Source of the DNA: DYRB01 sp963802205
Lineage (GTDB): Bacteria > Pseudomonadota > Gammaproteobacteria > Chromatiales > Chromatiaceae
Assembly: GCA_963802205.1 (NCBI GenBank)
Contig: CAWDHW010000001.1
Span: forward strand, 1-36,903
DNA: 36,903 nucleotides
Reading direction: 5' to 3'
The position numbers were made by a program, and so were the translations under genes. Positions 1 through 7,596 of this stretch are shown piece by piece (the stretch's first letter is position 1; every line of letters starts with the position of its first letter). Under the pieces are notes generated by a model. It was not told the DNA's origin. It ran no database searches and was given only the letters and a program-made list of their open reading frames with translations.

Positions 1-77
1 AAGACCGAGCAGACACTTAGACTTGTCAGCCTTTGCTTGGCCCCCGCGGGCGTCCACCCCTCGGACACCCGCAATCC

Positions 78-659
78 ATGACAGAGTACGCCCTCATCCT
101 GGTCGGCACCGTGCTGGTCAACAATTTCGTGCTCGTCAAGTTCCTCGGGCTCTGTCCGTTCATGGGGGTGTCCAAGAAGCTCGAGACCGCCTTCGGCATG
201 GGGCTCGCCACCACCTTCGTCATGACCCTGTCGTCTGCGTGCGCCTGGCTCGTCAACGAATTCATGTTGGTACCGCTGGACATCGACTACCTGAGCACCA
301 TCGCCTTCATCCTGGTGATCGCCTCTGTGGTGCAGTTCACCGAGACGGTGATGCACAAGACCAGCCCGGTGCTCTACCAGCTGCTGGGCATCTTCCTGCC
401 GCTGATCACCACCAACTGCGCCGTGCTGGGCGTGGCGCTGCTCAACCTCCAGGAGCACCGCAGCCTCATGGAGTCGGTGGTCTACGGCTTCGGCGCCGGG
501 ATCGGCTTCTCCATGGTCCTGGTCCTGTTCGCCGGCGTGCGCGAACGGGTGACCGTCGCCGATGTCCCGGAACCCTTCCAGGGCAGCGCCATCGCGCTGA
601 TCACCGCCGGGCTCATGTCGCTGGCCTTCATGGGCTTCGCCGGACTCGTCGCCCACTAG
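78..659 (+). CDS. rnfA: Rnf electron transport complex subunit A
   Basis: Integral membrane subunit of the Rnf complex, which couples electron transfer between ferredoxin and NAD to Na+ or H+ movement across the inner membrane. The 193-residue product is almost entirely hydrophobic, with about six membrane segments. It carries the RnfA/RnfE signature NNFVLVKFLGLCPFMGVSKK near the N terminus and LGIFLPLITTNCAVLGVAL in the middle; each conserved Cys lies in a half-repeat thought to hold a shared Fe-S centre. The ATG at 78 is preferred over the in-frame ATG at 33, because the 15 extra residues are Pro/Arg-rich and unlike RnfA, while MTEYALILVGTVLVNN is the usual N terminus. No convincing Shine-Dalgarno is visible. 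The next gene starts 13 bases downstream. It resembles rnfE at 4768, its paralogue in the same operon. Confidence 0.96.
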   Translation: MTEYALILVGTVLVNNFVLVKFLGLCPFMGVSKKLETAFGMGLATTFVMTLSSACAWLVNEFMLVPLDIDYLSTIAFILVIASVVQFTETVMHKTSPVLYQLLGIFLPLITTNCAVLGVALLNLQEHRSLMESVVYGFGAGIGFSMVLVLFAGVRERVTVADVPEPFQGSAIALITAGLMSLAFMGFAGLVAH

Positions 660-672
660 AGGATGCCACCAG

Positions 673-3090
673 ATGATCACCGCCATCCTCGCCATCGCCG
701 CCCTCGCCGCCGTCATCGGGCTCCTGCTCGGCTACTCCGCCATGCGCTTTCGCGTCGAGGGCGACCCGGTCGCCGACCAGGTCGAGGCCGTCCTGCCCCA
801 GACCCAGTGCGCCCAGTGCGGCTACCCGGGCTGCCGGCCTTACGCGGAGGCGGTAGCCAAGGAAGACGAGGCCATCAACAAGTGCGTCCCCGGCGGCGAG
901 GCGGTGATGCTGGCCCTGGCGGACCTGCTCGGGCGCGACCCGGCGGAGGCCGGCGGCATCGTCGAGAAGCCCAAGTGCGTGGCGGTGATCGACGACAACG
1001 AGTGCATCGGGTGCACCCTGTGCCTGCAGTCCTGCCCGGTGGACGCGATCATGGGCGCGGCCAAGCAGTTGCACGGGATCATCGCCAGCGAGTGCACCGG
1101 CTGCGAGTTGTGCCTCAAGCCCTGTCCGGTGGAGTGCATCCACATGAGACCCATCGCGACCACGGTGCGGACCTGGAAGTGGCCCTTCCCGGCCAACCGG
1201 CCGGCCGAGGCCCAGCCCGAGGCGGCAAGCGGCCTAGCGACGCCCCAAAGCGAGCCCATCCCCGGCCCGGAATCCGTCCAGCCCATTGCCGCCGCCCCCA
1301 GCGACAACTCAAAAGGTCTAGACAAGGTGCAAGCCACTCAGCCCATATTCACGCAGCGCCGGCTTTGGCAGTTCCACGGCGGCATCCATGTCCCCGACGA
1401 GAAGGCCCTGTCGAACCTGGGCGCGGTCGAGGCCACGCCCTGCCCCAAGTTGCTGATCCTGCCGCTGCAGCAGCATATCGGCGCCCCGGCCAGCGCCATC
1501 GTCAAGGTCGGCGACCGGGTGCTTAAGGGTCAGGTAATCGCCGAGCCCAAGGGCTATGTATCGGCCCCGATCCACGCCTCATCCTCAGGGACAGTGGTCG
1601 CCATCGAGGACCGCCCGGTGCCTCACCCCTCGGGGCTGTCGGCACCCTGCATCGTCATCGAGACCGACGGAGAAGAATCCTGGGCCGATCTGCCCGAACC
1701 CCTCACGGACTACGAGGACCTGGACCCGGCCGTGCTGCGCGAGCGCATTCGCGCCTGCGGCGTCGTCGGGCTCGGTGGGGCCTCCTTCCCCACCAGCGTC
1801 AAGGTCAACCCGGGTAAAGACCAACCCATCCATACCCTGATCATCAACGCCGCCGAGTGCGAGCCCTACATCACCTGCGATGACCTCCTGATGCGCGAGC
1901 GATCCGGGGACATACTCCATGGCATCCGCATCCTGCTGCACCTGCTCGGGGCCAAGCAGTGCCTCATCGGGATCGAGGACAACAAGCCGCACGCCATCGA
2001 GGCCATGCGCCTGGCCCGAGCGGAGAGCGACATCAAGGACCGCGTCGAGGTGGTCGTGATTCCGACCCTCTACCCCAGCGGCGGGGAGAAACAGCTCATC
2101 CGCGTCCTCACCGGGCGCGAGGTCCCAAGCCACGGCATCCCGGCCCAGATCGGCATGGTCTGCCAGAACGTCGGCACCACCGCCGCCGTCGCCGATGCGG
2201 TCCTGCGGGGCCTGCCCCTGATCAGCCGCACCGTCACTGTGACCGGGCGCGGTGTGGCCCGCCCGGGCAACCTCGCGGTGCGCCTGGGTACGCCGGCGGC
2301 GGACCTCATCGCGCAATGTGGCGGCCTCACTCGCGACATCAGCCGGTTGGTCTGTGGCGGTCCCATGATGGGCTTCACCCTGGGCGACCAGGCCGTGCCT
2401 ATGACCAAGGCGGCCAACTGCCTGCTGGCCCTGACGGAAGCCGAGGCCCCGGACCCGGGGCCGGCGCTGGCCTGCATCCGCTGCGGGCGCTGCGCCGAGG
2501 CATGTCCCGCCAACCTGCTGCCCCAACAGCTCTATTGGCACGCCCGCGCCAAGGATTTGGACCGGGTGCAGGACTACAACCTCTTCGACTGCATCGAGTG
2601 CGGCTGCTGCGCCCAGGTCTGCCCCTCCCACATCCCCCTGGTGCAGTACTACCGCTACGCCAAGACCGAGGCCTGGGCCCAAGAGCAGGACAAGCGCAAG
2701 GCCGAACACGCCAAGGCGCGACACACCGCCAAGCTGGAGCGCCTGGAGCGCCAGGAGCGCGAGCGCCAGGCGAAGCTCCGCAACAAGAAGGAGGCTGCGA
2801 AGGACAAGCCGGCGCCCTCTCAGGTGGAGGGCATCGACCCCAAGAAGGCCGCCATCGAGGCGGCCAAGGCCCGGGCGGCGGCCAAAAAGGCGGCCCTGGC
2901 CGAGCAGGGGGTGACCCCAAGAAACACGCAAGACTTGGGACTGGTCCAACAGCGTCAGGTAGACGCGGCGGAGACCCGCCGTCGCGCGGCCGGCCTGTCG
3001 CCGGACGAGCCCGAGGACCTGACCCAGCCCTTGCCGCCCACCCCCACGGCGGCGGCTGACACCGACATCCTCCACAAAGAGCAGTCCTGA
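673..3090 (+). CDS. rnfB-rnfC: Fused RnfB-RnfC subunit of the Rnf complex
   Basis: One uninterrupted 805-residue frame encodes what are normally two proteins. Residues 1-160 are RnfB: an N-terminal membrane anchor (about 3-22), a CX2CX4CX16C cluster (C46, C49, C54, C71) in the motif QCAQCGYPGCRPYA, and two 4Fe-4S ferredoxin motifs (C111-C121 and C141-C151). A Pro/Ala-rich linker (about 170-220) leads into RnfC, which starts at QRRLWQFHGGIHVP. RnfC shows the Gly-rich GLGGASFPTSVK nucleotide/FMN-binding region and two 4Fe-4S motifs (from C601 and C640). It ends in a Lys/Ala/Glu-rich tail (about 675-745), as in many RnfC proteins. RnfC accepts or donates electrons at NADH/NAD and RnfB contacts ferredoxin, so fusing them is mechanistically sensible. 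An AGAGG Shine-Dalgarno precedes the start. An in-frame GTG at 1327 could still make separate RnfC (see findings). Confidence 0.93.
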   Translation: MITAILAIAALAAVIGLLLGYSAMRFRVEGDPVADQVEAVLPQTQCAQCGYPGCRPYAEAVAKEDEAINKCVPGGEAVMLALADLLGRDPAEAGGIVEKPKCVAVIDDNECIGCTLCLQSCPVDAIMGAAKQLHGIIASECTGCELCLKPCPVECIHMRPIATTVRTWKWPFPANRPAEAQPEAASGLATPQSEPIPGPESVQPIAAAPSDNSKGLDKVQATQPIFTQRRLWQFHGGIHVPDEKALSNLGAVEATPCPKLLILPLQQHIGAPASAIVKVGDRVLKGQVIAEPKGYVSAPIHASSSGTVVAIEDRPVPHPSGLSAPCIVIETDGEESWADLPEPLTDYEDLDPAVLRERIRACGVVGLGGASFPTSVKVNPGKDQPIHTLIINAAECEPYITCDDLLMRERSGDILHGIRILLHLLGAKQCLIGIEDNKPHAIEAMRLARAESDIKDRVEVVVIPTLYPSGGEKQLIRVLTGREVPSHGIPAQIGMVCQNVGTTAAVADAVLRGLPLISRTVTVTGRGVARPGNLAVRLGTPAADLIAQCGGLTRDISRLVCGGPMMGFTLGDQAVPMTKAANCLLALTEAEAPDPGPALACIRCGRCAEACPANLLPQQLYWHARAKDLDRVQDYNLFDCIECGCCAQVCPSHIPLVQYYRYAKTEAWAQEQDKRKAEHAKARHTAKLERLERQERERQAKLRNKKEAAKDKPAPSQVEGIDPKKAAIEAAKARAAAKKAALAEQGVTPRNTQDLGLVQQRQVDAAETRRRAAGLSPDEPEDLTQPLPPTPTAAADTDILHKEQS
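1311..1329 (+). promoter_or_regulatory. Possible internal ribosome site and GTG start for separate RnfC
   Basis: Inside the rnfB-rnfC frame, AAAAGG at 1311-1316 is followed after 10 bases by an in-frame GTG (1327-1329, Val219). This lies just upstream of the conserved RnfC start region QRRLWQFHGG. It could allow independent RnfC translation, or it may be the relic of an ancestral rnfC start. The spacing is slightly long and there is no experimental support. Confidence 0.3.
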
Positions 3091-3091
3091 C

Positions 3092-4129
3092 ATGACCGCC
3101 GCCGTCGTTTCCTCCCCCTATAGCGCGCGGGTCAACCGCGTCGACCGGGTCATGCTCCAGGTCATCCTGGCCCTGATCCCCGGCGCCCTGGCCATGACCT
3201 GGTTCTTCGGCTGGGGCCTGCTCATCCACATGGCTCTGGCCACCGCGGTGGCTGTGGGCGCCGAGGCGGCGGTGATGCGGCTGCGCGGGCGCCCCGCCCT
3301 GCCGGCCATCGCGGACTTGAGCGCCGTGGTCACGGCCCTGCTGCTGGCCATCGCCGTGCCGCCAACCCTGCCCTGGTGGCTCATGGTCCTGGGGGTCCTG
3401 TTCGCCATCGTGGTGGTCAAACAGCTTTACGGGGGCCTGGGCTACAACCCCTTCAACCCGGCCATGGCCGCCTATGTCTTTCTGCTGATCTCCTACCCGG
3501 TGGACATGACCCGCTGGCTTCCGCCCCACATGCTGGCGGACCAGACCCTCGGCTTCATGGACACGCTACGCGCCATTTTCGTCGGCACTGTGCCCGGGGG
3601 TACCTGGGACGCCATCACGGCGGCCACGCCGCTGGGGGAGATGCGCACCCAACTCGGACTCAATCGCATGATCGGGGAGATCCGCCAGAGCCCGCTTTGG
3701 GGCGACTTCGGCGGCCGGGGCTGGGAGTGGGTCGGCAACTGGTTCCTGGTGGGTGGGCTTTACCTACTGTGGAAGCGGATCATCACCTGGCACATCCCGG
3801 TGGCCTTCATGGCTGGCCTCCTGATCCTATCGGGCATGTTCTGGGCGCTGGACTCCCAGACCCACCCCTTCCCTGCCTTCCATCTGTTCAGCGGCGGGGC
3901 CATCCTCGGGGCCTTCTTCATCGCCACCGACCCGGTGACCGCTTGCACCACCAAGAAGGGCCAGATCGTGTTCGGCCTATCCATCGGGGCCCTCGTCTTC
4001 ATCATCCGCACCTGGGGTGGCTATCCGGACGCCGTCGCTTTCGCCGTCCTGTTAATGAACATCGCCGCCCCCACCATCGATTACTACACCCAGCCGCGGG
4101 TCTATGGTCACCCAAGAGGCCGCACATGA
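3092..4129 (+). CDS. rnfD: Rnf electron transport complex subunit D
   Basis: Membrane subunit of the Rnf complex that carries covalently bound FMN and belongs to the NqrB/RnfD family. The 345-residue product begins with the typical cytoplasmic SSPYSARVNRVDRVM segment and has many hydrophobic helices. It contains KQLYGGLGYNPFNPAMAAYV (about 110-129), a family hallmark. TAATPLGEM at about 176-184 contains the Thr (T179) expected to carry FMN through a phosphoester bond; the usual context is SGATPL. The family motif ATDPVTACTTKKGQ lies near the C terminus. It starts two bases after the rnfB-rnfC stop and overlaps rnfG by four bases (ATGA), so it is translationally coupled on both sides. Confidence 0.96.
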   Translation: MTAAVVSSPYSARVNRVDRVMLQVILALIPGALAMTWFFGWGLLIHMALATAVAVGAEAAVMRLRGRPALPAIADLSAVVTALLLAIAVPPTLPWWLMVLGVLFAIVVVKQLYGGLGYNPFNPAMAAYVFLLISYPVDMTRWLPPHMLADQTLGFMDTLRAIFVGTVPGGTWDAITAATPLGEMRTQLGLNRMIGEIRQSPLWGDFGGRGWEWVGNWFLVGGLYLLWKRIITWHIPVAFMAGLLILSGMFWALDSQTHPFPAFHLFSGGAILGAFFIATDPVTACTTKKGQIVFGLSIGALVFIIRTWGGYPDAVAFAVLLMNIAAPTIDYYTQPRVYGHPRGRT

Positions 4130-4767
4130 AACCGATCCCTATCCTCATCGCCGGGCTGGTCCTGGCCGCCTTCGCCATGGTCGGTGTCGCCCTGGTGGCG
4201 GTGACCCACGCGGCCACCGCTGAGCGCATCGCAGCCAACGACCGCATGACCATGTTGAAGAAGCTGGAGGCCATAGTCCCGCCCGGCAGCATCGGAAACG
4301 ACCCCATTGCCGACCGCATCGAGGTGCAGGCTATAGACCTCCTCGGGACCGCCAGCACCGACGTCTATCGGGTGCGCAAGGACGGCGAGCCGGTGGCCTT
4401 GGTCCTCAACCCGGTCGTGCCCGACGGCTACGCCGGTCCCATCAAGCTGCTGGTGGCCGTGATGAAGGATGGCAGCCTGGGCGGGGTTCGGGTGGTCTCG
4501 CACCACGAGACCCCGGGACTGGGGGACAAGATCGAGGAGCAAAGGACCGATTGGGTGCTCGACTTCACCGGCAAGTCCCTGGGCGATCCCAGCGAGGACA
4601 AGTGGAAAGTCAAGCGCGACGGGGGCGTCTTCGATCAATTCACCGGGGCCACCATAAGCCCCAGGTCCATCGTAAAGGCAGTGGCAAACACCCTGCGCTT
4701 CGTCAAGGTCCAGGGGGAAGGGCTCTATACACAGCCGGCGGTCCCACCCGCCAAGGGGGCATCCTGA
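4126..4767 (+). CDS. rnfG: Rnf electron transport complex subunit G
   Basis: Periplasmic FMN-carrying subunit of Rnf, 213 residues, anchored by one N-terminal helix (about 5-27). The C-terminal FMN-binding domain contains HHETPGLGDKIEE (about 127-139) and FTGATISPRSIVKAV, in which T176 is the residue expected to be flavinylated. This modification needs the flavin transferase ApbE, which I do not see in the window. The start is the ATG at 4126, which overlaps the rnfD stop as ATGA and has AAGAGG nine bases upstream. The open frame extends further upstream, but only as an out-of-frame shadow of rnfD. The rnfE start follows directly on the stop codon. Confidence 0.95.
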   Translation: MKPIPILIAGLVLAAFAMVGVALVAVTHAATAERIAANDRMTMLKKLEAIVPPGSIGNDPIADRIEVQAIDLLGTASTDVYRVRKDGEPVALVLNPVVPDGYAGPIKLLVAVMKDGSLGGVRVVSHHETPGLGDKIEEQRTDWVLDFTGKSLGDPSEDKWKVKRDGGVFDQFTGATISPRSIVKAVANTLRFVKVQGEGLYTQPAVPPAKGAS

Positions 4768-5472
4768 ATGGCCGAGCAGCAGACCTACCTCGACATCGTT
4801 CGCGACGGGCTCTGGAACAACAACCAGTCGCTGGTCGCCCTGCTCGGCATGTGCCCGCTGCTGGCGACCACCACCTCCGCCACCAATGGCCTGGGGATGG
4901 GGCTCGCCACCACCGCGGTGCTGACGATGTCCAACGTGGTGATCTCCCTGATCCGCCACCTGGTCCGCCCGGAGATCAGGCTCCCGGTCTTCGTCCTCAT
5001 CATCGCCTCCTTCGTGACCGCGGTGGACCTCTCCATGCAGGCCTGGTTCTTCGAGTTGTATAAGGTGCTCGGCATCTTCATCCCGCTCATCGTGGTCAAC
5101 TGCATCATCATCGGCCGGGCCGAGGCCTTTGCAGTGAAGAACCCGGTGGACCGGGCCGCCCTTGATGGGCTGGCCATGGGAGCCGGGATGACACTGGTGC
5201 TCATGACCCTGGGGGGCCTGCGCGAACTGGTTGGCCAGGGGACCCTCTTCGCCCAGGCGGATCTCATGCTCGGCCCGCTGGGCAAGCTCTTGACCCTCAA
5301 CCTGGGGCCCGATTTCCACGGGGCCATTCTGGCCATACTCCCCCCCGGCGCCTTCATCTTCCTCGGGCTGCTCATTGCCCTGAAAAACCTGATGGACAAG
5401 CGCGCCCGGCAGCGCCAGGCGGCGCGGGCCGCCGCCATGCCCCCAGCCGCGGAGCCCCAGCCCGCCGGGTGA
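4768..5472 (+). CDS. rnfE: Rnf electron transport complex subunit E
   Basis: Last recognised subunit of the Rnf operon, a 234-residue membrane protein paralogous to RnfA. The N terminus reads LWNNNQSLVALLGMCPLLAT and the second half-repeat has KVLGIFIPLIVVNCIIIGRAE, giving the paired Cys-containing segments expected in the RnfA/RnfE core. The start codon abuts the rnfG stop (TGA then ATG) and AAGGGGG lies about 10 bases upstream. The C-terminal 25 residues are Arg/Ala-rich and probably cytoplasmic. No rnfH and no nth, which often close gammaproteobacterial rnf operons, follow; the next gene is ubiD. Confidence 0.95.
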   Translation: MAEQQTYLDIVRDGLWNNNQSLVALLGMCPLLATTTSATNGLGMGLATTAVLTMSNVVISLIRHLVRPEIRLPVFVLIIASFVTAVDLSMQAWFFELYKVLGIFIPLIVVNCIIIGRAEAFAVKNPVDRAALDGLAMGAGMTLVLMTLGGLRELVGQGTLFAQADLMLGPLGKLLTLNLGPDFHGAILAILPPGAFIFLGLLIALKNLMDKRARQRQAARAAAMPPAAEPQPAG

Positions 5473-5528
5473 TCCGGCCCAGCCGGCATCCTCCCCTGTC
5501 TCGGCAAACAGAACGCAGGGGGGCTTAC

Positions 5529-5546
5529 ACTGCGGCCAGCCGCAGT
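5529..5546 (+). repeat. Short perfect palindrome between rnfE and ubiD
   Basis: ACTGCGGC at 5529-5536 and its exact reverse complement GCCGCAGT at 5539-5546 flank a two-base CA centre. The element lies in the 116-base gap between rnfE and ubiD, 42 bases before the ubiD start. It could be an operator or an RNA hairpin ending or tuning rnf transcription. No U-run follows, so a classical terminator is unlikely. Confidence 0.4.
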
Positions 5547-5588
5547 CTCCAAGCATCGGGCCGGCCCGTCGCCAAGGAGTATCGCCAC

Positions 5589-7085
5589 ATGAAATACAAC
5601 GACCTCCGCGACTTCATCGCCCAACTCGAACAGCGTGGCGAGCTCAAGCGCATCACGGTCGAGGTGGACCCTTACCTGGAGGTCACCGAGATCTGCGACC
5701 GCACGCTGCGCGCCGGGGGTCCGGCCCTGCTGTTCGAGCGGCCCAAAGGGTCTGAGATCCCCCTGCTAGGCAACCTCTTCGGCACCCCCAAGCGCGTCGC
5801 TTTAGGGATGGGGGAAGAGTCGGTCGAGGCCCTGCGCGAGGTCGGCCGACTCTTGGCATTCCTCAAGGAACCGGACCCGCCCAAGGGGATGCGCGAGGCA
5901 TGGGCAGCGCTGCCGATCTTCAAGAAGGTCCTGGACATGGCCCCCAAGGTCCGCCGCGGGGCACCCTGCCAAGAGGTCATCTTCGAGGGTGCGGACGTAG
6001 ACCTGGGCCGCCTGCCCATCCAGCACTGCTGGCCTGGGGACGTCGGTCCGCTCATCACCTGGGGCCTGGTGGTCACCCGCGGACCAGATAAGCCGCGCCA
6101 GAACCTCGGCATCTATCGGATGCAGGTCCTGGGGCCCAATCGCGTCATCATGCGCTGGCTGGCCCACCGCGGCGGGGCCCTGGACTTTCGCGACTGGCAG
6201 CGCGCCCACCCGGGCGAGCCCTTCCCAGTGGCCGTGGCCCTGGGGGCGGACCCGGCCACCATCCTGGCCGCCGTCACCCCGGTCCCGGATAGCCTGTCCG
6301 AGTACGCCTTCGCCGGGTTGCTGCGGGGCAGCCGCACCGAGGTCACCGCCTGCATCGGCAGCGACCTCCAGGTCCCGGCCAGTGCCGAGATCGTCCTCGA
6401 AGGGCTCATCCAGCCGGGCGACCTGGCCCCGGAGGGACCCTTCGGCGACCACACCGGCTACTACAACGAGGTGGACAGCTTCCCCGTCTTTACCATCGAG
6501 CGCCTTACCCAGCGCCGCGACCCCATCTACCACAGCACCTATACCGGCCGGCCGCCGGATGAGCCGGCCATCCTCGGGGTGGCCCTGAACGAGGTCTTCG
6601 TCCCCATCCTGTGCAAGCAGTTTCCGGAGATCGTGGACTTCTACCTGCCGCCAGAGGGTTGCTCCTACCGCCTGGCGGTGGTCAGCATGCGCAAGCAGTA
6701 CCCGGGCCACGCCAAGCGGGTCATGCTCGGGGTCTGGTCGTTCCTGCGACAGTTCATGTACACCAAGTTCGTCATCGTGGTGGACGAGGACGTGAACACC
6801 CGCGACTGGAAGGACGTGATCTGGGCCATGACCACCCGCATGGACCCGGTGCGCGACACGGTGTTGATCGAGAACACCCCCATCGACTATCTGGATTTCG
6901 CCTCACCCGTGTCGGGCCTGGGCTCCAAGATCGGTTTCGACGCCACCAACAAATGGCCTGGGGAGACGCAGCGGGAGTGGGGCCGCCCCATCCAGATGGA
7001 CACGGCGGTCAAGCGGCGGGTGGATGACCTATGGCAGCGGCTGGACATCTGCTCCGATCGAAAGGACGAGGGTCCGGTGGCATGA
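5589..7085 (+). CDS. ubiD: UbiD, prenylated-flavin-dependent 3-octaprenyl-4-hydroxybenzoate decarboxylase
   Basis: Removes the carboxyl group from polyprenyl-4-hydroxybenzoate in ubiquinone synthesis, using prenylated FMN made by UbiX. The 498-residue product has normal UbiD length. It begins MKYNDLRDFIAQLEQRGELKRI and contains LGIYRMQVLG (about 173-182) with an Arg of the cofactor site, and PEGPFGDHTGYYNEVDSFPVF (E282 onward), the most conserved stretch with a catalytic acid. HSTYTGRPPDEPAILG and the metal/flavin-binding C-terminal half are also intact. The ATG at 5589 is chosen because AAGGAG sits nine bases upstream and the product then starts exactly like its family; the open frame continues 40 codons upstream only by chance. 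The convergent MEKHLA gene ends 10 bases away. Confidence 0.96.
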   Translation: MKYNDLRDFIAQLEQRGELKRITVEVDPYLEVTEICDRTLRAGGPALLFERPKGSEIPLLGNLFGTPKRVALGMGEESVEALREVGRLLAFLKEPDPPKGMREAWAALPIFKKVLDMAPKVRRGAPCQEVIFEGADVDLGRLPIQHCWPGDVGPLITWGLVVTRGPDKPRQNLGIYRMQVLGPNRVIMRWLAHRGGALDFRDWQRAHPGEPFPVAVALGADPATILAAVTPVPDSLSEYAFAGLLRGSRTEVTACIGSDLQVPASAEIVLEGLIQPGDLAPEGPFGDHTGYYNEVDSFPVFTIERLTQRRDPIYHSTYTGRPPDEPAILGVALNEVFVPILCKQFPEIVDFYLPPEGCSYRLAVVSMRKQYPGHAKRVMLGVWSFLRQFMYTKFVIVVDEDVNTRDWKDVIWAMTTRMDPVRDTVLIENTPIDYLDFASPVSGLGSKIGFDATNKWPGETQREWGRPIQMDTAVKRRVDDLWQRLDICSDRKDEGPVA

Positions 7086-7095
7086 GGCGGGTGCC

Positions 7096-7596
7096 TTAGA
7101 TGCATCGCCAGACCGCAAAGGTCGCCGCTTGCCCCTGGTGACGACCCTCGCCGTCGATCAGGTTCCACACCGTCGCACCCTTGATCTCAAAACGCCGCCC
7201 GGTGCGGGAGACCCGTACCCCGGCGTAGTCGTCGATGTAGCCGTGGGCGGCCACCCTGGCCAGGAGCCGGGCACGTTCCTCTCGGTCCGGGGCCTCGGCG
7301 GTGAGGCGCGAGGGCATGACGACGAGTTGCTTCCAGGTCAGCTCGAACAGGTCCAGGGCGCAGCGGTTGGCATAGGTGAGGATGGGGTCCCGGGCCGTGT
7401 CGTGGGAGAGCAGGGCGAAGGGGGCCTGGTAGAGCCACTTCGCGGCCGCCTCCGGCGACAGATCCGGCGCGGCCAGGTGGCGCCCGGTCAGGGCGCGCAG
7501 GCTGCGACACAGCAGGGTCAGATGATCGGCCAGGTAGGCGTTGGCGGCGCTGGGTTGGGGATAGACCGACATCGTCGTACCTGCCTCGGGGATCAT
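7096..7596 (-). CDS. MEKHLA-domain (PAS-like) protein
   Basis: Small 166-residue protein with the features of the MEKHLA domain, a PAS-related fold found alone in bacteria. Recognisable stretches are APFALLSHDTARDPILTYAN (about 56-75), ALDLFELTWKQLVVMPSRLT and a C-terminal YIDDYAGVRVSRTGRRFEI. A ligand or sensory role is inferred from the PAS relationship; the target is unknown. The first ATG (7596) overlaps the uup stop as ATGA, implying coupling. An alternative start nine codons in (7572), with CAGG at good spacing, gives MSVYPQPSAANAY and is equally plausible. It forms a two-gene minus-strand unit with uup. Confidence 0.8.
   Translation of the reverse strand: MIPEAGTTMSVYPQPSAANAYLADHLTLLCRSLRALTGRHLAAPDLSPEAAAKWLYQAPFALLSHDTARDPILTYANRCALDLFELTWKQLVVMPSRLTAEAPDREERARLLARVAAHGYIDDYAGVRVSRTGRRFEIKGATVWNLIDGEGRHQGQAATFAVWRCI

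Noticed and set aside
21..40. Sigma-54 promoter before rnfA
   Set aside because: TTTGCTT resembles a -12 element, but the required GG ten bases upstream of the GC is TT, so the -24 element is missing.
1585..3093. A 502-codon minus-strand frame opposite rnfC
   Set aside because: Antisense shadow of a clear RnfC; composition is typical of reversed GC-rich codons.
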